A DNA stretch of 9,959 nucleotides from assembly GCA_904502175.1 (NCBI GenBank), contig CAJGDU010000032.1, forward strand, positions 1-9,959, read 5' to 3'. Source of the DNA: Clostridiaceae bacterium (lineage in GTDB: Bacteria > Bacillota > Clostridia > Oscillospirales > Acutalibacteraceae). Every line of letters starts with the position of its first letter. Position 1 is the first letter of the stretch. Below are positions 1-7,473 of the stretch, one piece after another. Both the position numbers and the translations under genes were made by a program. The notes under the pieces are model-generated. The model did no database searches. It was not told where the DNA came from and saw only the letters and a list, made by a program, of their open reading frames with translations.

Positions 1-1
1 G

Positions 2-1405
2 GAAGGGGTCGTGAGCCCCGACGAGATGTTCGTCTGCGGCGGCAGCTACCGGGTCAAGGACATCACCTACCACTGCTCCAACCGGAGAGGCCACGGGTCC
101 GAGGACTTCACGACCTCCCTCATGAACTCCTGCAACCCCATCTTCATCCAGGTCGCCCAGCGCCTCGGCTCTGAAAAGTTCAGCAGCTATTTCGAAGCGT
201 TCGGACTGGGGGAGAGCACCGGCATCGACCTCGCGGCGGAAGCGGCGCCGAAGCCCGGTGTTACGTACTATACCGCCGACCGGATGGGTCCTGTGGAACT
301 GGCCTCCAGTTCTTTCGGACAGTCCTTCCAGGTCACGCCCATCCAGGTCTGCACCGCCATCAACGCCATTGCCAATGACGGCAAACTGGTGCAGCCCTAC
401 ATCGTTGCCAAAGAACTGGACAGCGAGGGCAATGTCCTCTCCATCACACAGCCCACCGTCCGCCGCCAGGTCGTCTCCAAGATGACCGCGGACACCGTCA
501 CCGACATGATGGTGGAGGTCGTCAAAAACGGTACCGCGAAGAACGCTTTCGTCGCCGGATACAAAGTGGCCGGCAAGACCGGTACCTCCGAAAAACTGAC
601 GACCCAGGAGGCCGACTACATCGGTTCCTTCTGCGGATTTGCCCCGGCCGATGACCCGGAGATCACCGTCATCATCATCATCGACGACCCGAAGGCCGGC
701 AGTTTCACCGGCGGTAACACCGCGGCGCCTGTGGCGGCCGAGGTCATCAGCAACACCCTCCGTTACCGGAACATCGAACCGGAATACGACGAGGAGACGG
801 AAGCCGGACAGGACGTCCAGACGCCCAGCGTGACCGGCATGACCACCGCGGCGGCGCAGGAGAGCCTCAGCGCCTCCGGCTTCACGGTCAAAGTGGTTGG
901 CAGCGGCAAGAAAGTCAAGAACCAGGCACCGGAAGCCGGACGGCTCATCCCCGCGAACGGTGTCGTCATCCTCTATACCGACAGCGCCAAACAGACCGGG
1001 ACCGTCGAGGTGCCGAACCTCACAGGCCTCTCGGTCAGCCAGGCCCGGGCCGCCGGCAGAGCGGCGGGGCTCAACATCCAGATCGTCGGCGCCAAGTCCG
1101 ACGCGGCGGGCGCCTCTTACGGACAGAGCATCTCTAAGGGCACGAAAGTGGCCCTGGGCTCCACCGTCACGGTGTCCTATGTGACCACCAGTACGGAGAT
1201 GGAGATCGAGGACACCGGCACGGCCGCCGGCAGTCCCGCCACCGCCGCGACGACGGTCGCGGGGGAGACCACCACGGCGACCGCGCAGAGCACGACCGCG
1301 GCAGGCGGCACGACCGCCACGACCGCAGCGGCGGGGACCGCTTCGACAACGGCGGCTCCCGCAACCACGACAACGACCAATTCTTCCGCTGACACCGGCG
1401 GTTGA
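2..1405 (+). CDS. spoVD: SpoVD/FtsI-type class B penicillin-binding protein with two PASTA domains (5' truncated by window edge)
   Basis: Peptidoglycan DD-transpeptidase that crosslinks wall outside the membrane, normally as partner of a SEDS glycosyltransferase such as the FtsW encoded downstream. The frame is open to the left edge, so the GTG at 11 is not taken as the start; the N-terminal anchor, dimerisation domain and catalytic SxxK motif lie upstream. Numbering from codon 11: the SxN motif is S40-C41-N42, the KTGT motif begins at K189, and family stretches such as GPVELASSSFGQ and GFAPADDP are present. Two PASTA domains follow (about 271-325 and 332-392), then a Thr/Ala-rich low-complexity tail (394-464). 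C22 and C41 are spaced like the redox-active pair I recall for B. subtilis SpoVD (C332/C351), which favours SpoVD over a vegetative PBP2B; clostridial division PBPs can look similar, so the exact role is inferred. TGA at 1403-1405 lies 21 nt before murF. Confidence 0.93.
   Translation, partial: EGVVSPDEMFVCGGSYRVKDITYHCSNRRGHGSEDFTTSLMNSCNPIFIQVAQRLGSEKFSSYFEAFGLGESTGIDLAAEAAPKPGVTYYTADRMGPVELASSSFGQSFQVTPIQVCTAINAIANDGKLVQPYIVAKELDSEGNVLSITQPTVRRQVVSKMTADTVTDMMVEVVKNGTAKNAFVAGYKVAGKTGTSEKLTTQEADYIGSFCGFAPADDPEITVIIIIDDPKAGSFTGGNTAAPVAAEVISNTLRYRNIEPEYDEETEAGQDVQTPSVTGMTTAAAQESLSASGFTVKVVGSGKKVKNQAPEAGRLIPANGVVILYTDSAKQTGTVEVPNLTGLSVSQARAAGRAAGLNIQIVGAKSDAAGASYGQSISKGTKVALGSTVTVSYVTTSTEMEIEDTGTAAGSPATAATTVAGETTTATAQSTTAAGGTTATTAAAGTASTTAAPATTTTTNSSADTGG
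1190..1402 (+). other. Thr/Ala-rich C-terminal tail of the PBP
   Basis: These codons encode the last 71 residues after the second PASTA domain. The tail is mostly Thr and Ala with some Gly and Ser, contains runs such as TTTTT, and ends SADTGG. The DNA is correspondingly repetitive (many ACC, ACG and GCG codons). It is not part of any PBP catalytic or PASTA fold. Being extracytoplasmic, it is probably a flexible linker or wall-embedded tail, possibly glycosylated; that role is inference. FtsQ in this window carries a comparable tail. Confidence 0.8.
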
Positions 1406-1426
1406 TCATACAGGAGAGACTCAGCT

Positions 1427-2791
1427 ATGAGAACATTCACGACAGAAGAGATCGCGCGGGCCACCGGCGGCGTTGCCAGCGGCCACGCGGAGGTGACCAA
1501 CGTGGTCATCGACAACCGGGAGGCCGGTCCGGGCAGCCTGTTCATCGCCATCAAAGGCGAGCGGCTCGACGGACACACCTTCATCGACTCCGCCATCGAG
1601 GCCGGCGCCACCGCCGTCCTCTGCCACAAAGACGTGGAGTGCGCCGTCCCGACGGTGCGCGTGCAGGATACGACGAAGGCGTTTCTGGACCTTGCCCGGT
1701 CCTACCGGCAGGAGTTCGACATCCCGGTCGTCGCCCTGACGGGCAGCGTGGGGAAGACCACCACCAAAGAGATGATCTGGTGCGTGCTCAACGCGAAGTT
1801 CCACGCCCACAAGACCTACAAAAACTGGAACAATGAGATCGGCCTGCCCAAGGTCCTGCTCCGGCTGGAGCCGGAACACACGGCCCTCGTCGTAGAACTG
1901 GGCATGAACCACAAAGGCGAGATCTCGACACTGTCGAAGACCGCGCTGCCGGACCTCGGCGTCATCACGAACGTCGGCGTCTCCCATATCGAGAACCTCG
2001 GCAGCCGGGAGGGCATCCTCGCCGCGAAGCTGGAACTGCTCGACGGCATGGAGCCGGGTTCGCCCATCCTCCTGAACAAGGACAACGACATGCTTTCCAA
2101 AGTGGAGCTGCCGGACTACAAAGTGGTCTGGTTCGCTATCCACGATCAGACCGCGGACGTGCGGGCGGAAGACATCGAATACCTCGATGACACCACCCGG
2201 TTCACCGCCGTCACCCCCGAGGGCAGCTGCTCTGTGGAGCTGCCGACCACCGGGGAACACAATGTCTATGACGCGCTGGCGGCCATCGCCGTCGGACGGG
2301 AGCTCGACATCCCGCTGTCAGACGCCGCAGCCGCGCTGAAACAATACCGCCCCGCCGGCATGCGGGAGAACATCGTGGAGAAGGGCGGCGTCACCGTCAT
2401 CGAGGACTGCTACAACGCGAGCCCCGACTCCATGAAGGCCATGGCTGAGACCCTCATGCTGAAGGGCGCCCCCGGCCGACGGAAGATCGCGGTCATCGGC
2501 GATATGCTCGAACTGGGCGATTACGCCGAAGAGGCCCATGCCCTCGCCGGCCAGTATATGGCCGAGGCGGGCGTCGACCTGCTCATCACGTACGGGCCCA
2601 TGTCCCGGTTCGCGGCGGAGGCCGCCCGGGCCCACGGCCTGCTCCGGGTCTTCGACTTCCAGGACAAAGGTGACCTCATCCGCCAGCTGACTTCTATGCT
2701 AAAGCCCGGCGATGTGGTCGCGGTCAAGGGAAGCCGCGGCATGCAGATGGAAGAGATCATCCAGAATATTTACGAGAACATCGAAGAATAA
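1427..2791 (+). CDS. murF: UDP-N-acetylmuramoyl-tripeptide--D-alanyl-D-alanine ligase MurF
   Basis: Cytoplasmic ATP-dependent ligase that adds D-Ala-D-Ala to UDP-MurNAc-tripeptide, giving the pentapeptide precursor used by MraY. At 454 aa it has normal family length. Domain order is complete: N-terminal substrate domain (about 1-100, with DNREAGPGSLFIAIKG), central ATPase with P-loop GSVGKTTT at 106-113, NNEIGLP at 145-151, the HIENLGS region at 187-193 followed by K201 (the likely carbamylated-lysine position), GEHNVYDALAA at 286-296, and the C-terminal domain with EDCYNASPDSM (336-346) and KGSRGM (434-439). The ATG at 1427 is preceded by AGGAGAG (1412-1418) at good spacing. It sits 21 nt after the PBP gene, with no murE between them, and 36 nt before mraY. 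Arg codons are mostly CGG and CGC, the local high-GC style. Confidence 0.97.
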   Translation: MRTFTTEEIARATGGVASGHAEVTNVVIDNREAGPGSLFIAIKGERLDGHTFIDSAIEAGATAVLCHKDVECAVPTVRVQDTTKAFLDLARSYRQEFDIPVVALTGSVGKTTTKEMIWCVLNAKFHAHKTYKNWNNEIGLPKVLLRLEPEHTALVVELGMNHKGEISTLSKTALPDLGVITNVGVSHIENLGSREGILAAKLELLDGMEPGSPILLNKDNDMLSKVELPDYKVVWFAIHDQTADVRAEDIEYLDDTTRFTAVTPEGSCSVELPTTGEHNVYDALAAIAVGRELDIPLSDAAAALKQYRPAGMRENIVEKGGVTVIEDCYNASPDSMKAMAETLMLKGAPGRRKIAVIGDMLELGDYAEEAHALAGQYMAEAGVDLLITYGPMSRFAAEAARAHGLLRVFDFQDKGDLIRQLTSMLKPGDVVAVKGSRGMQMEEIIQNIYENIEE

Positions 2792-2827
2792 CGAGTGAGC
2801 GATATTTGAGAAACGGAGAATACCACC

Positions 2828-3898
2828 ATGAAACTTACCGCAGTCGTCATTGCCGCCGTCCTGGGCTTTGCCCTCAGCGCGCTTCTGGGCATCAAGCTGG
2901 TGCCCTGGCTCCACAAGCTGAAATTCGGACAGACCATCCTGGACATCGGCCCCAACTGGCACAAGCAGAAACAGGGGACCCCCACCATGGGCGGGTTCAT
3001 GTTCATCATCGGCACGACCGTTGCCTTCCTGCTCGTGGTCATCGTCGCGAAAGCCTTCGGCCATGACCTCGTGGGCGGCAGCTCTCTCGTCGCCGGCGCC
3101 GAAAAGGCGAAGATCTACGGCGGCCTCCTCATGGCCCTCGGGTTCGGCATGATCGGCTTCGCGGACGACTATATCAAGGTCCGCAGAGAGCAGAACGAAG
3201 GCCTCACGGTCATCCAGAAGACCCTGCTGCAGCTCCTGCTCTGCGCGGCGTACATCGCCACCCTCATCCTGTCCGGGAACGTCTATATGGTCATTCCCTT
3301 CGGCGGGACCTGGGACTACGGCAACACCGTCGTCTTCTCGCTGTTCACCTTCATCGTCATGTACGCCACCGTCAACGCGGTCAACTTCACGGACGGCATC
3401 GACGGTCTCTGCGCTTCCGTGACCACGACGGCGGCCGTCTCCTTTGCCGTCATGGCGGCCTTCCGCCACGTGTTCGGCGCCACCCTGCTGGCAGCGGCCC
3501 TCGCCGGCGCCTGCGCGGGTTACCTCATCTGGAACTGGCACCCCGCCAAATGCTTCATGGGGGACACCGGCTCCATGTTCCTCGGCGGCATGATCGTCGC
3601 CCTGGCCTACGCCATCAACTGTCCGCTCATCCTGCTCCTCGCCGGCTTCATCTATGTCGTCGAAGGCGCGTCGGATGTCATCCAGATCCTTTACTTCAAG
3701 ATCACCAGGCGCATCGCCCAGCGGACCGATCCGAACGCGACCGGAAAGCGCCTGTTCAAAATGGCCCCCATCCATCATCACTTTGAGAAGAGCGGATGGT
3801 CCGAGGAGAAGATCAACTACGTGTTCGCGGCAGTCAACCTTCTCTGCGGCATCCTGGCCTGTATCCTGGTCTATTTCGGCCTTCCCACCAACGTATAA
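2828..3898 (+). CDS. mraY: Phospho-N-acetylmuramoyl-pentapeptide transferase MraY
   Basis: Polytopic membrane enzyme that transfers phospho-MurNAc-pentapeptide from UDP to undecaprenyl phosphate, making lipid I. The 356-aa product has about ten hydrophobic segments and the family motifs in order: GTPTMGG (50-56), the Asp pair in ADDYIKV (D113, D114), NFTDGIDGL (186-194), NWHPAKCFMGDTGS (236-249, with D246) and the triple-His loop PIHHHFE (H316-318). Start ATG 2828 follows GGAG at 2815-2818; the out-of-frame ATG at 2806 has no comparable support. An apparent insertion of about 12 residues (294-305) sits just before GKRLFKM in the cytoplasmic loop leading to the His motif. The stop TAA overlaps the AAGGAG site of ftsW, so the two are probably translated together. 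Confidence 0.97.
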   Translation: MKLTAVVIAAVLGFALSALLGIKLVPWLHKLKFGQTILDIGPNWHKQKQGTPTMGGFMFIIGTTVAFLLVVIVAKAFGHDLVGGSSLVAGAEKAKIYGGLLMALGFGMIGFADDYIKVRREQNEGLTVIQKTLLQLLLCAAYIATLILSGNVYMVIPFGGTWDYGNTVVFSLFTFIVMYATVNAVNFTDGIDGLCASVTTTAAVSFAVMAAFRHVFGATLLAAALAGACAGYLIWNWHPAKCFMGDTGSMFLGGMIVALAYAINCPLILLLAGFIYVVEGASDVIQILYFKITRRIAQRTDPNATGKRLFKMAPIHHHFEKSGWSEEKINYVFAAVNLLCGILACILVYFGLPTNV

Positions 3899-3910
3899 GG
3901 AGCAGTCAAC

Positions 3911-5089
3911 ATGGCAGGAAACGGAAAGAAAGCAGCCAATGGCGGCGTGTGGATCAAGGGCGGACTCGACGTCCCGTTCCTCATCATCGTCATTGCCCTG
4001 ATCACGCTGGGACTCATCATGATGTTCTCGGCGAGTTCCTCCTATTCTTACTACTACTTCAACGACAGTCTCTATTACTTCAAACGGCAGTCTGTCTTCG
4101 CGGTCCTGGGACTCATCGTCATGTTCGTCATGTCCCGGGTGAATTACCATGTCCTGAAACGGGCCGCCATCCCGCTCGGACTGGTCACGTTCGCGCTGCT
4201 CATCGCGGTCCTGCTCGTGGCGCCGCCTCCGGGCTTTGAAGAGTTCCACCGCTGGATCTCGCTCGGACCGGTCACGTTCCAGCCCTCTGAAGTCGCGAAG
4301 TTCGCCATCATCCTGTACTTTGCCTGGCACATGGACCGGCATTTCAATGAGATCAACACGAAGGGACGGCAGGGGAGACCGGACCGGCTCCGGAACCTCG
4401 GATGGTACTTCCTCATCCTGGCCGTCACCTGCGTGCTCGTCTATCAGGAGAACCACGTCTCCGGTACCCTGCTCATCTTCGCCATCGGCGTCATGATGAT
4501 GTTTCTGGCCGGCTTCGACTACAAGTGGTTCGCCGTCGCGGCGGTCGCCGCCGCCATCCTCGTGTTCGTCGTGGTCCAGAACCCCGGCATCCTGCCGGAA
4601 CACGCCCAGCCCCGTATCCTTGCCTGGGTCGACAAGAGCTATGACCCGCTCGGGGTCCGCTGGCAGACCAACCAGGCGGTGTACGCCATCGGCTCCGGCG
4701 GCTTCTTCGGCGTGGGCCTCGGCAACTCCAAGATGAAACAGCTCTACGTCTCTGAGCCGCAGAACGACTTCATCTTTTCCATCATCTGTGAGGAACTGGG
4801 CTTCATCGGCGCCCTGTTCATCGTCATCCTCTTCGCGCTGCTGGTCTGGCGGGGTTTCGTCATCGGCCTTCACGCGAAGGACCGGTTCGGCTCGTGGCTT
4901 GCCATGGGCATCGTCTTCCAGGTCGGCCTGCAGGCGGCCCTCAACATCGGCGTCGTCACGGACGTTCTGCCGAACACGGGCATCTCTCTGCCGTTCTTCA
5001 GCTACGGCGGCACCTCGCTGCTCATGCTCATCTTTGAAATGGGCGTCGTTCTGTCCATTTCCCGAACGGCCAAGCTCAAGAAAGTTTAA
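3911..5089 (+). CDS. ftsW: SEDS-family peptidoglycan glycosyltransferase FtsW (SpoVE-like)
   Basis: Multi-pass membrane glycosyltransferase that polymerises lipid II into glycan strands at the septum, paired with a class B PBP. The 392-aa protein starts with a short basic cytoplasmic segment (1-18), then the first membrane helix. SEDS landmarks are FQPSEVAKF (123-131), GSGGFFGVGLGNSKMK (261-276), SEPQNDFIFSIICEELGF (281-298) with the likely catalytic Asp D286, and DVLPNTGISLPFFSYGG (351-367). Where many relatives have QPDLGT or EPxLS in the central loop, this one has QENHVSGT (179-186). Start ATG 3911 has AAGGAG at 3897-3902, overlapping the mraY stop. It directly follows mraY with no murD and lies 15 nt before murG. 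FtsW, SpoVE and RodA are hard to separate by sequence; dcw context favours FtsW/SpoVE. Confidence 0.95.
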   Translation: MAGNGKKAANGGVWIKGGLDVPFLIIVIALITLGLIMMFSASSSYSYYYFNDSLYYFKRQSVFAVLGLIVMFVMSRVNYHVLKRAAIPLGLVTFALLIAVLLVAPPPGFEEFHRWISLGPVTFQPSEVAKFAIILYFAWHMDRHFNEINTKGRQGRPDRLRNLGWYFLILAVTCVLVYQENHVSGTLLIFAIGVMMMFLAGFDYKWFAVAAVAAAILVFVVVQNPGILPEHAQPRILAWVDKSYDPLGVRWQTNQAVYAIGSGGFFGVGLGNSKMKQLYVSEPQNDFIFSIICEELGFIGALFIVILFALLVWRGFVIGLHAKDRFGSWLAMGIVFQVGLQAALNIGVVTDVLPNTGISLPFFSYGGTSLLMLIFEMGVVLSISRTAKLKKV

Positions 5090-5104
5090 CGGAGGTCTCT
5101 CATT

Positions 5105-6256
5105 ATGAAACTGTTATTCGCGACCGGCGGCACCGGCGGGCACATCAACCCCGCCCTGGCAGTGGCCGGAAAGATCCGGGAAGAATACGGCGACGAGGTC
5201 GAGATCCTCTTCGTCGGCACCCCGACTCATATGGAGACCAGACTGGTACCGCAGGCGGGCTTTGACTTCACCGCCATCGACGTCCGCGGGTTCTATCGCG
5301 GCCTGTCCTGGACCAACATCAAACGGGACAGCGCGGCCCTGGTGAAGATGTTCACCTCCAGCGTGCAGGCGAGAACGCTCATCAAAGAGTTCCGGCCGGA
5401 TGCCGCCATCGGCTTCGGCGGCTACGTCAGCGGGCCCGTCATCCGGGCGGCAGCCAAACTCGGCGTGCCGACCGCCATCCATGAACAGAATGCCTACCCG
5501 GGCATCACCAATAAAGCGCTCGCCAAAATGGTCGACCTGGTCATGCTGACCTCCGAAGACGCGGAGGCCCGCATCGAATGCAAGAACCCGCCGGTCATCA
5601 CCGGACTGCCGGTCCGGGGTGAGATGGTGGCGGCGGACCGGAAGGCCTGCCGGGAAAAACTCGGCATCCCCGACGACCGGCTGCTCATCCTCTCCATGGG
5701 CGGGAGCCTCGGGGCGGACGCCATCAACCATGCCATGTGCGAGCTCATCGCCAAAGAAAAAGACAACAAAAAACTCTACTTCATCCACGCCTACGGCCAG
5801 TACGGTCAGTATGTGCCGGATGAGCTCAGGAGCCTCGGGGTGGACGCCTCTCATTACGGCAACATCACCCTGCGGGAATACATCGACGACATGGAGGTCT
5901 GCATGCCGGCCGCGGACATCGTCATCTGCCGCTCCGGCGCCTCCTCGCTCTATGAGATCCGGGCCCTCGGCAAGGCATCCATCCTGGTGCCGTCCCCGAA
6001 CGTCGCCGAGAACCACCAGTTCTACAACGCGATGGAACTCGTGGACCGGGACGCGGCCCTCATCATCGAACAGAAAGACCTGACGGGGGACACCCTCTAC
6101 GAGGCCACCGAGTCTCTGGTGAACGACCCCGAACGCATCCGCACCATCGAGCAGAATGCCCGCAACATGGCCATCCTCGATGCGACCGAACGCATTGCCG
6201 GGAACCTGATGGACCTGGCCCGTGCCCACGCGGCAAAGGAGAACGAAAATGGCTGA
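5105..6256 (+). CDS. murG: UDP-GlcNAc:lipid I N-acetylglucosaminyltransferase MurG
   Basis: Peripheral inner-leaflet GT-B glycosyltransferase that adds GlcNAc to lipid I, producing lipid II. The 383-aa product is slightly longer than the usual 355-370. Glycine-rich loop GGTGGHINPALA (8-19, with H13), GFGGYVSGP (103-111) and HEQNAYPGITNKALA (126-140) define the acceptor-binding N-lobe; SMGGSLGADAIN (197-208), RSGASSLYE (276-284) and AENHQFYNA (301-309) define the UDP-GlcNAc-binding C-lobe. Start ATG 5105 has a strong GGAGGT at 5091-5096. The last codons contain both the Shine-Dalgarno site and start of divIB/ftsQ: the TGA at 6254-6256 lies inside an 8-nt overlap, implying translational coupling. 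The murB or murC often found next to murG is absent. Confidence 0.97.
   Translation: MKLLFATGGTGGHINPALAVAGKIREEYGDEVEILFVGTPTHMETRLVPQAGFDFTAIDVRGFYRGLSWTNIKRDSAALVKMFTSSVQARTLIKEFRPDAAIGFGGYVSGPVIRAAAKLGVPTAIHEQNAYPGITNKALAKMVDLVMLTSEDAEARIECKNPPVITGLPVRGEMVAADRKACREKLGIPDDRLLILSMGGSLGADAINHAMCELIAKEKDNKKLYFIHAYGQYGQYVPDELRSLGVDASHYGNITLREYIDDMEVCMPAADIVICRSGASSLYEIRALGKASILVPSPNVAENHQFYNAMELVDRDAALIIEQKDLTGDTLYEATESLVNDPERIRTIEQNARNMAILDATERIAGNLMDLARAHAAKENENG
6235..6243 (+). promoter_or_regulatory. Ribosome binding site deciding the divIB/ftsQ start
   Basis: AAAGGAGAA lies inside the 3' end of murG, with GGAG (6238-6241) 7 nt before ATG 6249. It supports the internal ATG rather than the GTG at 6222, which has no comparable site, and couples ftsQ translation to the end of murG. 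Confidence 0.75.
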
Positions 6257-7466
6257 CAAACGGCGAAGCAGAGCTGCCGCGAAGTCGCGGGAGGAACTGC
6301 GCCGGGAAAACCGGGAGGCCCTCGAACGGCAGAAGCGCCGGCGGCATGCCGTCCTGGTCATCGGACTGGTGGCTGTCATCGTCGTGGCCGCGGTCATCCT
6401 GTCTCTGACTGTCTTCTTCAACATCACTGCGGTGGAAGTCGACGTGTCGCAGAGCCAGTACACGGCGGAGCAGGTGCGGACGGCCAGCGGCGTCGAGGAG
6501 GGGGACAACCTCTTCCTCATGAAACGCGCCGAAGTGGCGGAGGAGATCGGCCACAAACTGCCTTACTCCGGGGAGGTCACCGTCAAGCGGAAGCTCCCGA
6601 GCAAGGTGCGCATCTATGTCGAGGACAGCACCGTTGCCAACGCGGTGAAATACAACGACGAATACGTTCTGCTGAACGAAAACTATAAAGTCCTTGCCAA
6701 GGTCGGCAGCATCGACTCGCTGAACGAGCTGGTGGAGCTGCAGAACAAAAAGGCCGCGGAACGCAAAAAAGCGGCCTCCAAAAAGAAGACCGGGACCAAG
6801 GAAAAGACCACAAAAAAAGCCGAAGAGACGGACGTTTCGACGACCACGACGACGGCTGCCGGGGAGAGCACGACCGCTTTTATGGGCGACAATCAGATCG
6901 CCGGCGGGGAAGACCTGCGCAAGGCCACCGACCAGGTGTGTGTCATCACAGGCGTCAAGGTGAAGTCCGCTAAAGTCGGCTACACCCTGGAAGCGAAAAA
7001 CGGCAAAGTCTTCGAGACCTATCAGGAGATCCGTGCGGCGATGGACCGCTGGGGCGTCAGAGACATCACCTCCGCGGACCTCACCAAAGTCTCCGATATC
7101 CAGCTGACTTACCAGCAGCGCATCACCATCCTTCTGGGCTCTGCCACCGGCCTCGACCGGAAGGCGGCCATGTGCGCGAAAGTCATCGAAGAACAGGATA
7201 AGATCAGCAAGGAACAGAAAGGTCATATCGACCTCTCCATCGAGGGGAAGGCCTACTTCTCCGAGGGCGGAGCCACCACCCGCACCACGACCACCACGGT
7301 CATCGAAGTCACGGAGCCGACGGTCCCCGACATGACCGGGGAAGCTTCCGACAGCACCTCTTCCACCGCTGCCGGCGGCACGACGACCGTGACACAGAGC
7401 GCCGGAAACGAGGACGTTTCCACGACCACCTCGACCACCAAGGACATGGCCGATATCGGGGGATAG
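6249..7466 (+). CDS. divIB: Cell division protein FtsQ/DivIB with Lys/Thr-rich insertion and Thr-rich tail
   Basis: Bitopic divisome scaffold that links FtsB/FtsL-type partners and septal synthases. I chose ATG 6249 (405 aa) over the upstream in-frame GTG at 6222 because AAAGGAG (6235-6241) sits 7 nt before it. The N-terminus (1-33) is basic, followed by one membrane helix (about 34-57), then a POTRA-like domain beginning FNITAVEVDVSQSQYTAEQV (57-76) and running to about 127. The beta domain has YNDEYVLLNENYKVLAKV (135-152) and resumes with VCVITGVKVKSAKVGYTLE (230-248). Between them is an unusual 64-residue insertion (166-229), Lys/Ala-rich then Thr-rich. Residues 342-405 form a Thr/Ser-rich tail ending MADIGG. 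The family is typically about 250-300 aa, so insertion and tail explain the extra length. It overlaps murG by 8 nt. Confidence 0.88.
   Translation: MADKRRSRAAAKSREELRRENREALERQKRRRHAVLVIGLVAVIVVAAVILSLTVFFNITAVEVDVSQSQYTAEQVRTASGVEEGDNLFLMKRAEVAEEIGHKLPYSGEVTVKRKLPSKVRIYVEDSTVANAVKYNDEYVLLNENYKVLAKVGSIDSLNELVELQNKKAAERKKAASKKKTGTKEKTTKKAEETDVSTTTTTAAGESTTAFMGDNQIAGGEDLRKATDQVCVITGVKVKSAKVGYTLEAKNGKVFETYQEIRAAMDRWGVRDITSADLTKVSDIQLTYQQRITILLGSATGLDRKAAMCAKVIEEQDKISKEQKGHIDLSIEGKAYFSEGGATTRTTTTTVIEVTEPTVPDMTGEASDSTSSTAAGGTTTVTQSAGNEDVSTTTSTTKDMADIGG
6744..6935 (+). other. Lys/Thr-rich low-complexity insertion within FtsQ
   Basis: Codons 166-229 encode a segment that begins Lys/Ala-rich with basic runs (for example KKAAERKKAASKKK), then becomes Thr-rich (STTTTTAAGE), then passes through a short linker back to the beta domain. 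The DNA holds four A-tracts unusual for this GC-rich region: A5 at 6747-6751, A6 at 6765-6770, A5 at 6780-6784 and A7 at 6812-6818. The segment is predicted to be outside the membrane and unfolded. No function can be assigned. Confidence 0.75.
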
Positions 7467-7473
7467 AGCGCGC

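Noticed and set aside
2699..4873. 724-codon open frame on the minus strand
   Set aside because: It lies antisense to murF, mraY and ftsW, has an Asp/Glu/His/Gly-rich composition typical of the reverse of GC-rich coding DNA, and shows no recognisable domain.
6222..6248. Upstream GTG start for ftsQ
   Set aside because: It has no suitable ribosome site, lies deep in murG, and the ATG at 6249 has AAAGGAG at ideal spacing.
5114..6556. 480-codon open frame on the minus strand
   Set aside because: Antisense shadow of murG and the start of ftsQ; low-complexity composition and no family motif.
6751..6777. Inverted repeat AGGCCGC/GCGGCCT with an A-tract, terminator-like on the minus strand
   Set aside because: Lies within ftsQ coding sequence, is explained by Lys/Ala codons, and there is no minus-strand gene for it to serve.
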